From positions 13,892,501 through 13,956,500 of the forward strand of contig CANTUQ010000043.1 in the NCBI GenBank assembly GCA_947683425.1: a stretch of 64,000 bases of DNA, written 5' to 3'. The number at the start of each line of letters is the position of its first letter. Positions within the stretch are counted from its first letter, which is position 1. Shown here piece after piece: positions 57,601 to 62,410 of this stretch. The DNA comes from Excoecaria cochinchinensis (Eukaryota > Streptophyta > Magnoliopsida > Malpighiales > Euphorbiaceae). A program made the position numbers and the translations under genes. A model generated the notes under the pieces. It was given only the letters and a program-made list of their open reading frames with translations. It had not been told where the DNA came from and made no database searches.

Positions 57601-58802
57601 GCCATGAAAGATTTATAAAAACTCATTCTTTGATGTGGTAAAGGAAGAAAAAATAACAACCTTTTGTGACTGCACTAGGATCCTCATAGAAACCAGCAAT
57701 TATAGAAACATGTCCTGGCCTTGATTCCGTAGGAGGCCTGGCATGAGAAACTCCCCATCTACCTTGGTGTTTAATTATATTCCTTAAAAATGGAGCCCTG
57801 TGATGTCCCTTGGAATCCGGCTCAAAGAACTTATCAGCACGTAGACCATCAGCTGCAGTCATGTGAACACCAGTGATTTTAACAGGACTGAAGTCTTTTT
57901 GTTGTATGTATGGGCAATTTAAATTGAGAAATAAGTCAAATAAAATGACATAAAAGTTGAAATTTTATAGCAGTCAGATTAATGAACAACAGACTAATGT
58001 GAATCAGAAAAATGTCATTCAACTTCAGAAGCCAGGTCAAATGTAGCTATTGTAACAAGTTTACTGGATTTATTTTGTTCTTGAATATATAAGACATGAT
58101 ATATACATTAATGACTTCCAATCTTCTAAATATCACCAGGTAAGGTCTCTCTCTCTCTCTCTCTCTCTCTACAAATATGACCTTGTCCGTGTTTATGCTA
58201 GCACCATTCAGTTTTCTCTTTACTCCTATAAAAACCTTCAATAAGAACCAGAAGAAGTCCAATAATGAACTAAAGATTCAAAAGCGTTATCCCCATTTCT
58301 TTTTGCAGGCAAATTCCAAGCTCAGCTTCAGACAACTAAAATTAGTAGCTACAAAATCAATTTACTTAACCAAAATTCCATCTTTCCTAAAATTCCACAG
58401 AATTCAGTTTCAAGCCTTTCCTAGCTTGAAATGGGAAAGCTCCACTTCAAATTGGAACTCCACTAGAAAAATGAAATTGGTAAAAAGTGAAAAACAAAAC
58501 CATATATTTTCTCATAGAGACATATTATCTACGAGAAACTGGATGCCATAAGAGATCATACCAACAAGGAGCATAAGACGTTTTGCTGGGGCATTGAAGC
58601 GAGGTTTCACAGGATCCATGCCATGGACAATTGGGGTCTTGAAGTAGATATCGAAAATACTTAGCATATAAACTGCGTGAAGGATTACACCAAGTACTAC
58701 TAGCCATCTCTCTCTTTTTACTACGCTTTTCTTTCTTCTGTTTGTTTCTGATTTTATTCTTTCTCCTTCTCTGATCCCCAAGATCCCATCGCTGCTTCGC
58801 AT
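24469..58802 (-). CDS. PIGN: GPI ethanolamine phosphate transferase 1 (PIG-N), 18 exons
   Basis: Adds ethanolamine phosphate to the first mannose of the GPI anchor precursor in the ER membrane. Exons (minus strand, high to low): 58562-58802, 57661-57852, 57354-57509, 56871-57164, 55908-56125, 55725-55799, 54909-54975, 48684-49003, 46219-46452, 45944-46131, 45449-45590, 45255-45363, 27333-27435, 27025-27211, 26388-26486, 26247-26305, 24980-25085, 24469-24633. They total 2955 nt (984 residues plus TAA), with every junction phase matching and GT..AG introns. A membrane segment lies at about residues 33-54. The alkaline-phosphatase-like luminal domain has ADGLRAD (metal-binding D82), PTESRPGH (predicted nucleophile T122), DSNGHAHRP, and ADHGMSDKGSHGDGH at 287-301. 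The C-terminal half is a multi-span membrane region. Length fits plant family members. Introns 4, 7, 8 and 12 contain transposons. The gene assignment is firm; expression is not shown by sequence. Confidence 0.95.
24840..24859. repeat. (GT)n microsatellite in intron 17
   Basis: About nine GT units followed by ATGTATTGTGTAC. Confidence 0.9.
24980..25085 (-). CDS. PIGN: PIG-N exon 17
   Basis: Encodes CVFSAITKLLHVPRLGCYF to VMTIHFFFL. Acceptor AATGCAG. Its first 29 nt are copied in the adjoining intron by an 84-bp tandem duplication. Confidence 0.92.
25057..25225. repeat. 84-bp tandem duplication across the exon 17 acceptor
   Basis: 25057-25140 and 25141-25225 are near-identical. Copy one includes 29 nt of exon 17 plus its acceptor. 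Copy two has the acceptor AG changed to AA (plus-strand T at 25170 for C at 25086). Confidence 0.92.
25457..25507. repeat. AAG/AAAG purine-rich tract in intron 16
   Basis: Low-complexity A/G run. The rest of intron 16 (25226-26246) shows nothing supportable. Confidence 0.85.
26247..26305 (-). CDS. PIGN: PIG-N exon 16
   Basis: Encodes PFLMAALLIFKLFIPFMLV; 59 bp, ends in phase 2. Acceptor ATGCAG; donor GTGAGTA. Confidence 0.92.
26388..26486 (-). CDS. PIGN: PIG-N exon 15
   Basis: Encodes MVLFNVAFFGTGNFASIAS to RFITVFS. Acceptor TTTCAG; donor GTAAGTT. Confidence 0.93.
27025..27211 (-). CDS. PIGN: PIG-N exon 14
   Basis: Encodes YEAVFYGALFLVLVAWILFE to LQLSDVRIPLIF. Two GT donors are possible; the downstream GTAAGT is used here because it is canonical and keeps VRIPLIF in frame. 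Confidence 0.9.
27333..27435 (-). CDS. PIGN: PIG-N exon 13
   Basis: First exon after intron 12. Encodes GFSMVLPLFSENGLLSRL to PTFLLLSIG. Acceptor GTTGTAG; donor GTATCTA. Confidence 0.92.
27871..28062 (-). repeat. 3' LTR of copia D
   Basis: 192 bp, paired with 32966-33157. Confidence 0.93.
28127..32321 (-). pseudogene. gag-pol of copia D (stops, 98-bp duplication, broken zinc knuckle)
   Basis: Gag begins MANDGQISPIKLDG at 32321 and meets a TAG at 32259 (former Trp). The zinc knuckle near 31600 reads CEYYGKLRHTKETC: the second Cys is Tyr. Protease WIIDSGANRHMTG is near 31330. The GAG-pre-integrase zone has a 98-bp tandem duplication (30854-31049) that shifts frame. Integrase motifs are VHSDVWRP and LRTDNMTEY; a stop follows near 30412. 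RT lies at 30001-28900 (YVDDIVMTG) with a break near 29270-29060. RNase H (TDANWPGSLNDRRST, ARSSAEAEYRTMAQ) reaches 28127. Confidence 0.9.
32549..32564 (-). repeat. GC-rich leader palindrome of copia D
   Basis: CACGCGTCGGCGAGTG on the plus strand, a near-palindrome in the D leader (32322-32965). It corresponds to the perfect palindromes in the E and F leaders. Confidence 0.65.
32966..33157 (-). repeat. 5' LTR of copia D
   Basis: 192 bp. The adjoining minus-strand TGGTGTCAGAGC is the primer binding site (one change from the usual initiator tRNA-Met site). Confidence 0.93.
33530..33997. mobile_element. Mutator-like MITE (468 bp, 9-bp target duplication)
   Basis: Ends GGCTAAAGGTGTATTTTTG and the inverse of GGTGAAAGGTGTATTTTTG. 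Both sides are flanked by AATATTAAA (33521-33529 and 33998-34006). A 9-bp duplication and GG-starting termini are typical of Mutator superfamily elements. It has internal repeats of the type TTGCCCCTAACGTTTG and no coding capacity. Confidence 0.85.
34590..34712 (+). repeat. 5' LTR of copia F (123 bp)
   Basis: Differs from the 3' LTR by one substitution and a 4-bp AGTA indel. Confidence 0.93.
34713..35653 (+). other. Leader of copia F
   Basis: Starts with the primer binding site. GC-rich in 34740-35260, with the perfect palindrome CACGCGCCGGCGCGTG at 35121-35136. A 33-bp direct repeat (GGTTTGCTCTTTGAATATTT and following bases) occurs near 35500 and 35599. No coding region seen. Confidence 0.7.
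35654..38182 (+). pseudogene. Copia F pol, first part (nucleocapsid to RT)
   Basis: The frame opens directly at the zinc knuckle (CYYCHKLGHIKRFC), so the capsid part of gag, about 230 residues in the related element E, is absent. Then protease WVIDSGATDHMTG, integrase (HCRLGHPSLPTLKKLC, CESCQYAKHH, VHSDVWGP, LRSDNAKEY, GVAERKNRHLLE), and RT with QLDIKNAFLHGD, LYGLKQSPRAW and YVDDIIITG. Copia G interrupts shortly after the catalytic Asp pair. The frame to that point is open. Confidence 0.9.
38183..38351 (-). repeat. 3' LTR of copia G (169 bp)
   Basis: Identical to 43217-43385. Confidence 0.96.
38359..42501 (-). CDS. Copia G gag-pol polyprotein, 1380 residues, open
   Basis: Encodes structural and replication proteins of the retrotransposon. 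Gag occupies about residues 1-300, with the zinc knuckle CHYCGVEGHIKKNC near 252. Protease WVIDSGATDHMTG is near 346. Integrase HCRFGHPPLSILQKLC with CEACQFAKHH is near 490-520, and VHTDVWGP near 533; LRSDNAKEY and GVAERKNRHLLE follow near 600-650. RT has QLDVKNAFLHGD near 975 and YVDDIVITG near 1065. RNase H has DADYAGDLSDRRSTTGYC near 1227, SRSSAESEYRAMA and LWCDNQAAI. It ends NIYAPA at the polypurine tract. All catalytic motifs look complete and there is no stop. The start MAETSDKK at 42501 follows a GC-rich leader. Lineage within copia was not assigned. Confidence 0.95.
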   Translation of the reverse strand: MAETSDKKIVTEIMMGSSKITDRKLTGGGNYAQWKRTVRRFVTSVDLEGHLTNYPPPKDDVDARKKWLMEDYKLFNQIQNTLDPAVDDVVNHCESVKELWEYLEFLYACKQDMSRVHNLLLKIYRAEQKGRSLFQYYTEVKQAFEEKRSMFPIVTDIKQMQEQEEQIVVQCFLAGLGSEYDVARTQLLTSESLPSFTEVYARLLRVCKDGDLFSGMVPNDTVALVSNASNSSHGGKSGTSSGSVTGGNSRTCHYCGVEGHIKKNCWKLHGKPSKNSGQLHNKKFANVATQDGILPIPQSSFPSVTISADEYARLTAAYDSQQLPSGISALANTGNPTACLSTSSRRWVIDSGATDHMTGNTGILSSFKSTDNLSCVTLANGSTASVIGHGIANPTKSLPLSSVLCLSSFPFNLLSVSQITQNFNCCVIFYPNYCLFQDLGTKQILGKGCLVNGLYALESTSGPVPRSIACTSSSSLLQLHCRFGHPPLSILQKLCPSLTGKSTLECEACQFAKHHRVSYSPRLNKCVKSSFSLVHTDVWGPCPVISKLGFRYFVTFIDDYSRVTWLYPMKSRSELFTIFCAFHAEIKTQFNKSICILRSDNAKEYVSHTFKSYLSQHGIIHQSSCIVTPQQNGVAERKNRHLLEVARALMFHMQVPKVFWVDAVSTACFLINRMPSSVLNGQIPYSLLFPSSPLFHLAPRIFGSTCFVQDMRPQVSKLDPKSLKCVFLGYSREQKGYRCYSPSLGRYLVSADVTFFENTPFFGSSGSFPLHTGDSGDDFLIYTVSEQVVSPPSRPVIRQVYSRRMHPLIETPPASSSDSPSQPDASLDLPIALRKGKRTCTYPISSVVSYHALSPTSKSFVASLDSIAIPMSLAEALAHDGWQAAMKEEMMALEQNCTWDLMPLPPQKKAIGCKWVFTVKMNPDGSVARLKARLVAKGYAQTYGVDYSETFSPVAKLSSVRLFISLAANYGWSLHQLDVKNAFLHGDLNEEVYMEQPPGFVAQGESGKVCKLKKSLYGLKQSPRAWFGRFRTVVIDFGLQRSAYDHSVFFTSSSSGCILLIVYVDDIVITGSDEAGITRLKTFLGTHFQTKDLGPLKYFLGIEVSRSNKGIYLSQRKYCLDLLNGTDFIEAKACDAPMIPNVKLKAEDGNLFENPEKYRKVVGKLNYLTITRPDIAFPVSVISQFMSSPRTSHWDAVVHILRYLKGAPGRGILYQSHGHHAIEGFTDADYAGDLSDRRSTTGYCVFVGGNLVSWKSKKQSVVSRSSAESEYRAMAQTTCELIWLRHLLGEIGFVQIKPMKLWCDNQAAIYIANNPVFHERTKHIEVDCHFTREKLEDGSISTSYVRTGSQLADVFTKALPGNRIDYICNKLSLINIYAPA
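42502..43216 (-). other. Leader of copia G with primer binding site
   Basis: The minus strand begins TGGTATCAGAGCCTAG next to the LTR. It is GC-rich between 42700 and 43130, with the near-palindrome CACTCGCCGGCGCGTG at 42800-42815. Overlapping open frames here are compositional. Confidence 0.75.
43217..43385 (-). repeat. 5' LTR of copia G (169 bp)
   Basis: Identical to 38183-38351. Confidence 0.96.
43386..44296 (+). pseudogene. Copia F pol, second part (RT end and RNase H)
   Basis: Continues the F frame after copia G: FSTKDLGELKYFLGIEV, RRLVGKLNYLTVTRPDI, DADWAGSKIDRRSTTGYC, SRSSAESEYRAMAQ, LWCDNQAAIH and the end NIYAPA. An ATG-opened frame beginning at 43337 lies in the G LTR and is incidental. 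The segment is open to its natural stop. Confidence 0.9.
44304..44430 (+). repeat. 3' LTR of copia F (127 bp)
   Basis: Follows the polypurine tract GAAGGGGAG; flanked by ATTTA. Confidence 0.93.
44436..45254. other. Remaining intron 12 sequence near exon 12
   Basis: AT-rich; no gene, RNA or transposon end recognised. Confidence 0.6.
45255..45363 (-). CDS. PIGN: PIG-N exon 12
   Basis: Encodes VLLVGLSSIMVLLSTS to LINWSLA. Donor GTAATGT opens the 17.8-kb intron 12. Confidence 0.92.
45449..45590 (-). CDS. PIGN: PIG-N exon 11
   Basis: Encodes VASGAIIATIGAVARWLDQ to ISMLFYIQ. Acceptor TTCCAG; donor GTATGCA. Confidence 0.93.
45944..46131 (-). CDS. PIGN: PIG-N exon 10 (membrane spans)
   Basis: Encodes VNSFTERRLYTWCFLTVG to AEIPDNNEL; ends in phase 2. 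Acceptor GTGCAG; donor GTAAGAC. Confidence 0.93.
46219..46452 (-). CDS. PIGN: PIG-N exon 9 (membrane spans)
   Basis: Encodes VYMFGCLLMAVISVLLLVE through AGRKFSYAIKF to VILEFL, phase 0. Acceptor TGGCAG; donor GTATAGG. Confidence 0.93.
46540..47898. repeat. Three tandem copies of a ~450-bp repeat in intron 8
   Basis: Copies at about 46540-46990, 46991-47435 and 47436-47898. Each starts AATTGATATAAATC or similar and contains ATTGATCTCATTACAAAG and AGTGAACAGT. Copies are diverged by substitutions and small indels. No coding capacity. Confidence 0.88.
47899..48109 (-). mobile_element. Relic of a copia 3' end (pol tail, PPT, LTR)
   Basis: The minus strand from 48109 reads LTKALNITWIDCICNKLGMI to NIYPPV and a stop at 48029, then GAGGGGAG, then TGTTACAG as the LTR start. 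The C terminus matches the ends of E, F and G in pattern. The LTR far end near 47899 is a guess. The rest of the element is gone. Confidence 0.75.
48110..48683. other. Intron 8 remainder
   Basis: Contains CTATAAATATC and alternating CTTAGGTGTGA motifs near 48275-48310 that suggest an old repeat, but no boundaries are visible. Confidence 0.4.
48684..49003 (-). CDS. PIGN: PIG-N exon 8
   Basis: Encodes IKQSNSLYFKPFKPL, the RDYQTAMTLTEKLRSLALQG segment, YDWMMLM and the first membrane spans of the C-terminal half. Acceptor AATTAG chosen because it alone keeps phase with exon 7. Confidence 0.9.
49276..49497 (+). repeat. 5' LTR of copia E (222 bp)
   Basis: Opens with two tandem copies of a 23-bp palindrome with 11-bp perfect arms (AGATACTCATT and AATGAGTATCT). 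A GTATATATATATAT tract near 49430 may hold the TATA box. Confidence 0.95.
49498..50111 (+). other. Leader of copia E
   Basis: Primer binding site, then a GC-rich part (49610-49850) with the perfect 16-bp palindrome CACGCGCCGGCGCGTG at 49747-49762. The small open frame 49444-49875 overlaps the LTR and is probably incidental. Confidence 0.8.
50112..54263 (+). CDS. Copia E gag-pol polyprotein, 1383 residues, open
   Basis: Gag from MGDAKISGEKG, zinc knuckle CYYCKEIGHTKRYC near residue 242. Protease WVIDSGATDHMTG is near 320. Integrase HCRLGHPSLPVLKKLC, CESCHFAKH and VHSDIWGP are near 455-505, with LRSDNAKEY near 569 and GIAERKNRHLLE after. RT has QLDITNAFLHGD near 978 and YVDDILITG near 1065. 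RNase H has DADWAGSKVDRRST near 1230 and LWCDNQAALH near 1303. It ends NIYAPA. The LDITNAF motif has Thr where F and G have Lys, next to a catalytic Asp; otherwise motifs look complete. With 221/222 LTR identity this is a recent, possibly still competent copy. Confidence 0.95.
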   Translation: MGDAKISGEKGQIMTEVVPALSKITDYKLNGPNFLQWSKTIRIYLLSIDKDDHLTNDPPPDDKNKQLWLRDDARLFLQIRNSIENDVLGLIDHCELVKELMDYLGFLYSGKGNISRMYEVCKAFYRTEKEAKSLTTYFMDFKKIYEELNVLLPFTADIKEQQAQREKMAIMSFLAGLPSEFETAKSQILSSPEITSLQEVFSRVLRTENTPSHQASSVLVAKGGGNDAWRKNSNRGGSDVICYYCKEIGHTKRYCKKLQNKTQKTQTATATVASSSEQFVTISAEEYERFSQYQESIKQSSPVVASAESGKKCFISSSNKWVIDSGATDHMTGNSKIFSSFQSHTQLSPVTIADGSSCNIEGSGTVKPTPSITLSSVLSLPSLAFNLLSVSRLTKDLNCSISFFPNHCLFQDLMTKQTIGKGHVSNGLYILDSWVPQSVACSSIVSIFEAHCRLGHPSLPVLKKLCPQFSDVTSVDCESCHFAKHQRSSLSPRINKRAEFAFQLVHSDIWGPCPVVSKTGFRYFVTFVDDFSRMTWIYFMKSRSEVFAHFSAFCAEIKTQFNVSVHILRSDNAKEYMSSSIQSYMTQQGILHQTSCVDTPAQNGIAERKNRHLLETARALLFQMSVPKPFWADAVATACFLINRMPSTVLNSDVPYNILFPTKSVFPVEPRIFGSTCFVRDVRPGLTKLDPKSLKCIFLGYSRIQKGYRCYSPDLQRYVVSTDVSFSEKIPFFSSQSGTQIQEEDDWLVYHVFTPVSDKAPSFGSSDASSPDIEQAAIGDSSTDQAAVPLAPPAKPPIIQVYSRRLEHQDTCPAPVSSSSDPPPNDLDIPISLRKGKRQCTLPKYPIANFISYDQLSPSTSSLIVSLDSVSVPKTVKEALSHPGWRNAMIAELQALENNHTWDLVPLPEGKKAVGCRWIYTIKCNADGSIARLKARLVAKGFAQTYGVDYSDTFSPVAKLTSVRLFISLAASKHWPLHQLDITNAFLHGDLLEEVYMEQPPGFVAQGEYAKVCHLQKSLYGLKQSPRAWFGKFSEVVQEFGLQKSRCDHSVFFKQSTTGMTLLVVYVDDILITGDDYTGINALKTFLQAKFHTKDLGQLKYFLGIEVSRCKNGIFLSQRKYVLDLLAETGKTGAKPCNAPMTPNVHLTKDSSDLFDDPEKYRRLVGKLNYLTVTRPDIAYSVSIVSQFMSEPTVKHWAALEQILCYLKGAPGLGLLYRNHEHNRIECFVDADWAGSKVDRRSTIGYCVFVGGNLVSWKSKKQNVVSRSSAESEYRAMAQSTCEVLWICHLLEEIGLKVSSPATLWCDNQAALHIASNPVYHERTKHIEVDCHFIREKIQENVISTSYVKTGEQLGDMFTKALNGTRVEYLCNKLGMINIYAPA
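54271..54492 (+). repeat. 3' LTR of copia E (222 bp)
   Basis: Pairs with 49276-49497. Confidence 0.95.
54909..54975 (-). CDS. PIGN: PIG-N exon 7
   Basis: Encodes AEEVEAVLANTKQILNQF to RKS. Acceptor ATGCAG; donor GTATCCT. Exon 8 is 5.9 kb away because of copia E. Confidence 0.9.
54976..55724. other. PIG-N intron 6
   Basis: AT-rich intron sequence; no gene or bounded repeat seen. Confidence 0.7.
55725..55799 (-). CDS. PIGN: PIG-N exon 6
   Basis: Encodes STLLGLPCPVNSVGNLPLG to VDMKE, 25 codons in phase 0. Acceptor TTTGTAG; donor GTTAGTT. Confidence 0.93.
55908..56125 (-). CDS. PIGN: PIG-N exon 5
   Basis: Completes the metal site (SHGDGHPS) and runs to VDVNQADIAPLM. Acceptor TGCTAG; donor GTTGTAC. 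A solo LTR ends 61 bp upstream of its acceptor. Confidence 0.93.
56187..56576 (+). mobile_element. Solo LTR in PIG-N intron 4 (390 bp)
   Basis: Ends TGTTACGG and CCATAACA (inverse TGTTATGG). Exact 5-bp target duplication ATTAC on both sides (56182-56186 and 56577-56581). It has CTATTTATAGAG as a possible TATA box followed by AATAAAACG. No internal region or second LTR, so an element was probably lost by LTR-LTR recombination. Confidence 0.88.
56871..57164 (-). CDS. PIGN: PIG-N exon 4 (catalytic core)
   Basis: Encodes DASFLDEWSFDQ through GCDSNGHAHRP to ADHGMSDK, two metal-binding motifs. Acceptor GATGCAG; donor GTTTGTT. Confidence 0.94.
57354..57509 (-). CDS. PIGN: PIG-N exon 3
   Basis: Encodes GWKANPVEFDSLFNQS through HEFEDFAT. 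Acceptor TCTACAG; donor GTTTGTC. Confidence 0.94.
57661..57852 (-). CDS. PIGN: PIG-N exon 2 (catalytic core)
   Basis: Encodes ADGLRADK through RPPTESRPGHVS to SAVTK, holding the predicted nucleophile Thr. Acceptor CTGCAG; donor GTTGTTA; phase 1 at both ends. Confidence 0.95.
57853..58561. other. PIG-N intron 1
   Basis: Contains a (TC)13 tract at 58146-58171. The 124-codon open frame across 58177-58551 has no recognisable domain and overlaps exon 1's donor side only by chance. Confidence 0.75.
58146..58171. repeat. (TC)n microsatellite
   Basis: 13 TC units in intron 1. Confidence 0.95.
58562..58802 (-). CDS. PIGN: PIG-N exon 1 (start codon)
   Basis: The ATG at 58802 opens MRSSDGILG. It encodes the basic N terminus, membrane segment (RWLVVLGVILHAVYML) and the strand leading to the metal site. 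It ends GTTG before a GTATGATC donor, phase 1. Confidence 0.93.
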
Positions 58803-58960
58803 TTTGCTTTTGCTTTCTTTCTGTTTTCTGCGTACAATTTTCTTGCAGCAGAGCTAATCGTTAACTCCAGAAAATTAAAAGCTGAAATTTGATTTGGGTC
58901 GGAACTTTCGGCCCAATGGGCTGATTATAGTTCTTATTTGTGGGCCCTTAATTGTTGAGA
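58803..58960 (-). promoter_or_regulatory. PIGN: PIG-N 5' UTR/promoter with site II motifs
   Basis: 108-144 bp upstream of the start codon are three TGGGCC/T-type motifs: GGCCCA (58910-58915), TGGGCT (58917-58922) and TGGGCC (58941-58946). Such site II clusters are known in plant housekeeping promoters as TCP-factor targets. No clear TATA box seen. Confidence 0.6.
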
Positions 58961-59539
58961 GTGAGTTTCTTTTCTCGAAAACTTAGCATGTTTTACGGAA
59001 TGTACACGATCTGATACAATTCAAAAAATTTAAATCTTCACATTATTTTAAAATTTTAGATATTTTAAAAATTAAATATCTATATTAAATGTTGTTACTG
59101 TTTTGAAAATTCGATACAGTTATTTCAAAAATTCGGAATAGTTCGATTCGGTTTTATGGTTCTTTTAGTATTAAATAATACGATTCGATATATCGAATAA
59201 TTTGATATTTTTAAAAATTTTCAAAATAAATAAGCATACACAATAATAAATACAAATATAATTAAAAAATTTCAATGTATACAATTAAAATTTAAAAGTC
59301 AAAGTACAAAATTCGAAAATTAATATTTTACTGTCATTCTCTGCATTATATTTGCACTAATTTGAGGATTTCGAGCAATATTTAAAAAAGGATAAAAAAA
59401 TTAGATAATTAGACAACAAAAAAAAGGTATAAACATCAAATATATAATTTAAGAATTTACTCGAATATAATAATTATCTAATTCAAACTTTTCAATTTTT
59501 TCAATTGATGCCTCTGAAACCAAAAGTATAATCGATCTC
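58961..59539. other. AT-rich upstream spacer
   Basis: Runs of AATTCGATA-like and TTCGAATA-like sequence; no gene seen. Confidence 0.6.
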
Positions 59540-62260
59540 GTGTCACCATAATGAATATGATAATAGCCCTAGGCAAGCCATGAAGAATAAAGTTCTGGAG
59601 GGGATTTCCAGATCAACAAATTGTTTTGTTTTATCAATAGTGATTGTATATTGACTAAAACTAGAACATTGAACATACTATTTTATTGCTTTTTCTGGCT
59701 TCTTGATCAAAGTTCTGAGACTTCTGGTCCATGTTGAAGATGACTTGGTAAAAGTATCACAAGGATTTAGAAGAGGAGCTTAGGTTTCTCCTATCCTTTT
59801 ATCCTCGGGAAAATAATTAAACTTATATAAGTAACTATTTTCAGAAAGGTTATTTGGGGATAAAGTTACAGTGTTTGGTGTGGAAGGGGCATATTTACAA
59901 TCACTTATAGTAGAAAGCTTTGATAAAGATGAAGGTTTATTCATGGTTGAGATTTTCTTCCCTTAGGATAACTTAAAATTATATTACAACACTTAGAATA
60001 ACCTTGGCTCTGCAAGATCCAAGCATCTTAACAGCCTTGAAGGCCCAAATTTAGATTACTGGAGCAAAACAGGTGTCAAACTCAATTGTAGCCACTTTTC
60101 ATTATTAGATGGCATATTGTCTCCAAAATCATGCACTAAATTTGGCCCTACCGGTGGAGCACAATAATGCTTTATTGATTCACTTGAAGTCGGCAAACAC
60201 ACATACTTGTATTCATATCCCTAAATAGATCTCTAGGGAAGAGATTCTCCAACTTTTTCCAGACAGCTAGATTACAAATTATGATAAGCTAAAAGAGGCA
60301 AAAGAACCAAAAAAATCTATTTAGCCTACTTTTATCAAATAGGTTGATAGAACTGTGGAGACTGTCTTCAAAAAAGAAAAGGCCATTGCGCAGCCTAATA
60401 TTCCTTTATTCTCCACTCAGTTTATGATTTGTCCTATTCATCCTGAAAAATGGTATTTTAGTGGTTCATTTTGATAATGAAGGACGGCCTGTTCATGCTT
60501 TTAGTAGGGATGGACATTACTTTTTCGATGCTTGTAATTGTGATAACTGCACTTAAGACTTTGAAACAGATGAGTTAGCTGAAAAAGAAAAAGAAAGAAG
60601 AAACATGGTGTTTCAGAAAAGAATTTCAGAAGAAGATACAAGGATGATGATGACCCCAGTATTGGTCCTTTAGGACAACCATCTGGTAAGTATGATTATT
60701 TGGTTTCTTATTCCCCTCCACCTCATTGGAAACCTCTATCTCCTCCACCAACTTTGTATAAACCTTGTAAACCTTTTCTCCCTCCAGGAGAATCACTTCT
60801 ACCAAAACCTTCACTTACTACCCCACCGTACAAAAAACCGTCGCTCAAAAACCCACGTAAAAACCCTTTGCCATATTAGTACCAAGCCCTAAGTTGGATT
60901 AAAAGGAATCACTTTCGAGTTCGAATCCTTTGATTCCCGAAACCTGTATGTATCAACCTACTTCCTATGAAGAAGATTTTCTTCCTCTTAAGGAGTTTAA
61001 CAATCTTGAAACCTAAACAAAAGCAACACCTTTTGTAAAGAATCCAAATATTACTAAACCAAATGGGCAACAATGGCAAATCTCTCAAGCTGAAGCTGTC
61101 TTGAACTGGCAGACTGGAAATTCTCTAGCATAAAACAAGAAGTTGTAGAACATTGAAAAGAAAGCTGATCAAGTGTCAGAAAAAGAAGAACATCTTTCTA
61201 AGAGAGATAATTTGTTCCTTAGTGCTATTAGTAATATTTAACTTTGGGTAGAACAAAGAAGTTGTCTTGAACTTACAGACTGAAAATTCTCTAGCACAAA
61301 ACAAGAAGTTGCAGATCAATGAAAAGAAAGTTTATCAACTGTCAAAAAAAGTAGAACAGCTTTCAAAGAGAGATTATTTGTTCCTCGGTTCTATTAGTAA
61401 TCTTCAACTTCAGGTAGAACAAAGAACACAAGAGATGGTTTGATAAGGCTTAGTGATCGATTGTCTCAAATCAATTAGAAAAAAGCAAAGGTTATCGAAC
61501 TAAAAGAATAGTAAATAACTTGAAACTTTACATCAACAACAACCTAAAACCCAAATGCCTTTTGACTCTATGGATATGTTTTCCACACCCTTTGAATCAA
61601 AATCTCCTTTTACTCAACCCTCAACTCCTGTTAAAGTCATTACCTCCTAGACAACTTGATAGTTTTGAACCTCCCCAAAAATCCTTCTTGTCCAAACTGA
61701 AGAAGGGAAAATTTCCAGCACAACCGTTCAAACAAACATACCCCTCAAAGCCTTAATCCACTAAGTAAACATCCTAAACTGTTTTTCCCATAGAACTTAA
61801 ATAGCTTTCCTCTTCTTCTACAGAATCAATGGAAGCTGAACCCAAACTTAAACCCCCAAAAAGAAAAACTGATGATGCAATGATCATTAATCCAGTGACC
61901 TCTTTTCTTACTATTGTATCAACAAAACTATGCCTTTTCAATCCTCTATTAAAACAGAAGAAAAGTCAAACAGTTCTGATACTTCAGAAACTTCTGTTAC
62001 ATCATATAAAAATACCTGGAGTTCAGATTCTAATTCTGAACAAGTGGCTCGGTATATGTACCAAGCTCCTTGTAGAAACTCAATAAGATCTTTCGGAACA
62101 ACTGTTGTACATTCTGATGATGAGGAAGAAGAAGTCAATAGACCAGATCCACCACCTCCTCGGACTAAACCACCATAGAATGTTCAGTTTACTTTAGAAG
62201 ATATCCCTCTATCAAAATATAGGGATTTTTTTTTCAAGAGTTTCTAGCATGGATGCAAAC
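59540..62260 (+). pseudogene. Decayed caulimovirid-like or movement-protein-type retroelement polyprotein
   Basis: Plus-strand fragments can be followed despite many stops and shifts. One is near 60205-60290; one near 60420-60545 contains FMICPIHPEKW, then after a shift DNEGRPV, GHYFF and a Cys cluster CNCDNC. Near 61060-61140 is QAEAVLNWQTGNS followed by coiled-coil-like Lys/Glu-rich sequence, partly repeated near 61260-61400. Acidic and proline-rich sequence lies near 62110-62175, then FTLEDIPLSKYRD near 62190. This order recalls the N-terminal part of polyproteins in endogenous plant pararetroviruses and related elements. No RT or RNase H lies in the window. Family placement is from recalled resemblance and is tentative. 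Confidence 0.4.
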
Positions 62261-62410
62261 TCTATAATACCCTTAACTCACTATACTACACGTACAGTAA
62301 TCGGATATTTTAGCTATCCCATTAGTATTAACGTCACAAGATCATGCTATATTAGATAGTTTAGTGAAAAAAAATTTACATTCATACATCGATGATACTC
62401 ATAAGCAAAC

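Noticed and set aside
58177..58551. 124-codon plus-strand frame as a separate gene
   Set aside because: Lies inside PIG-N intron 1 on the other strand, low complexity, no domain or promoter evidence.
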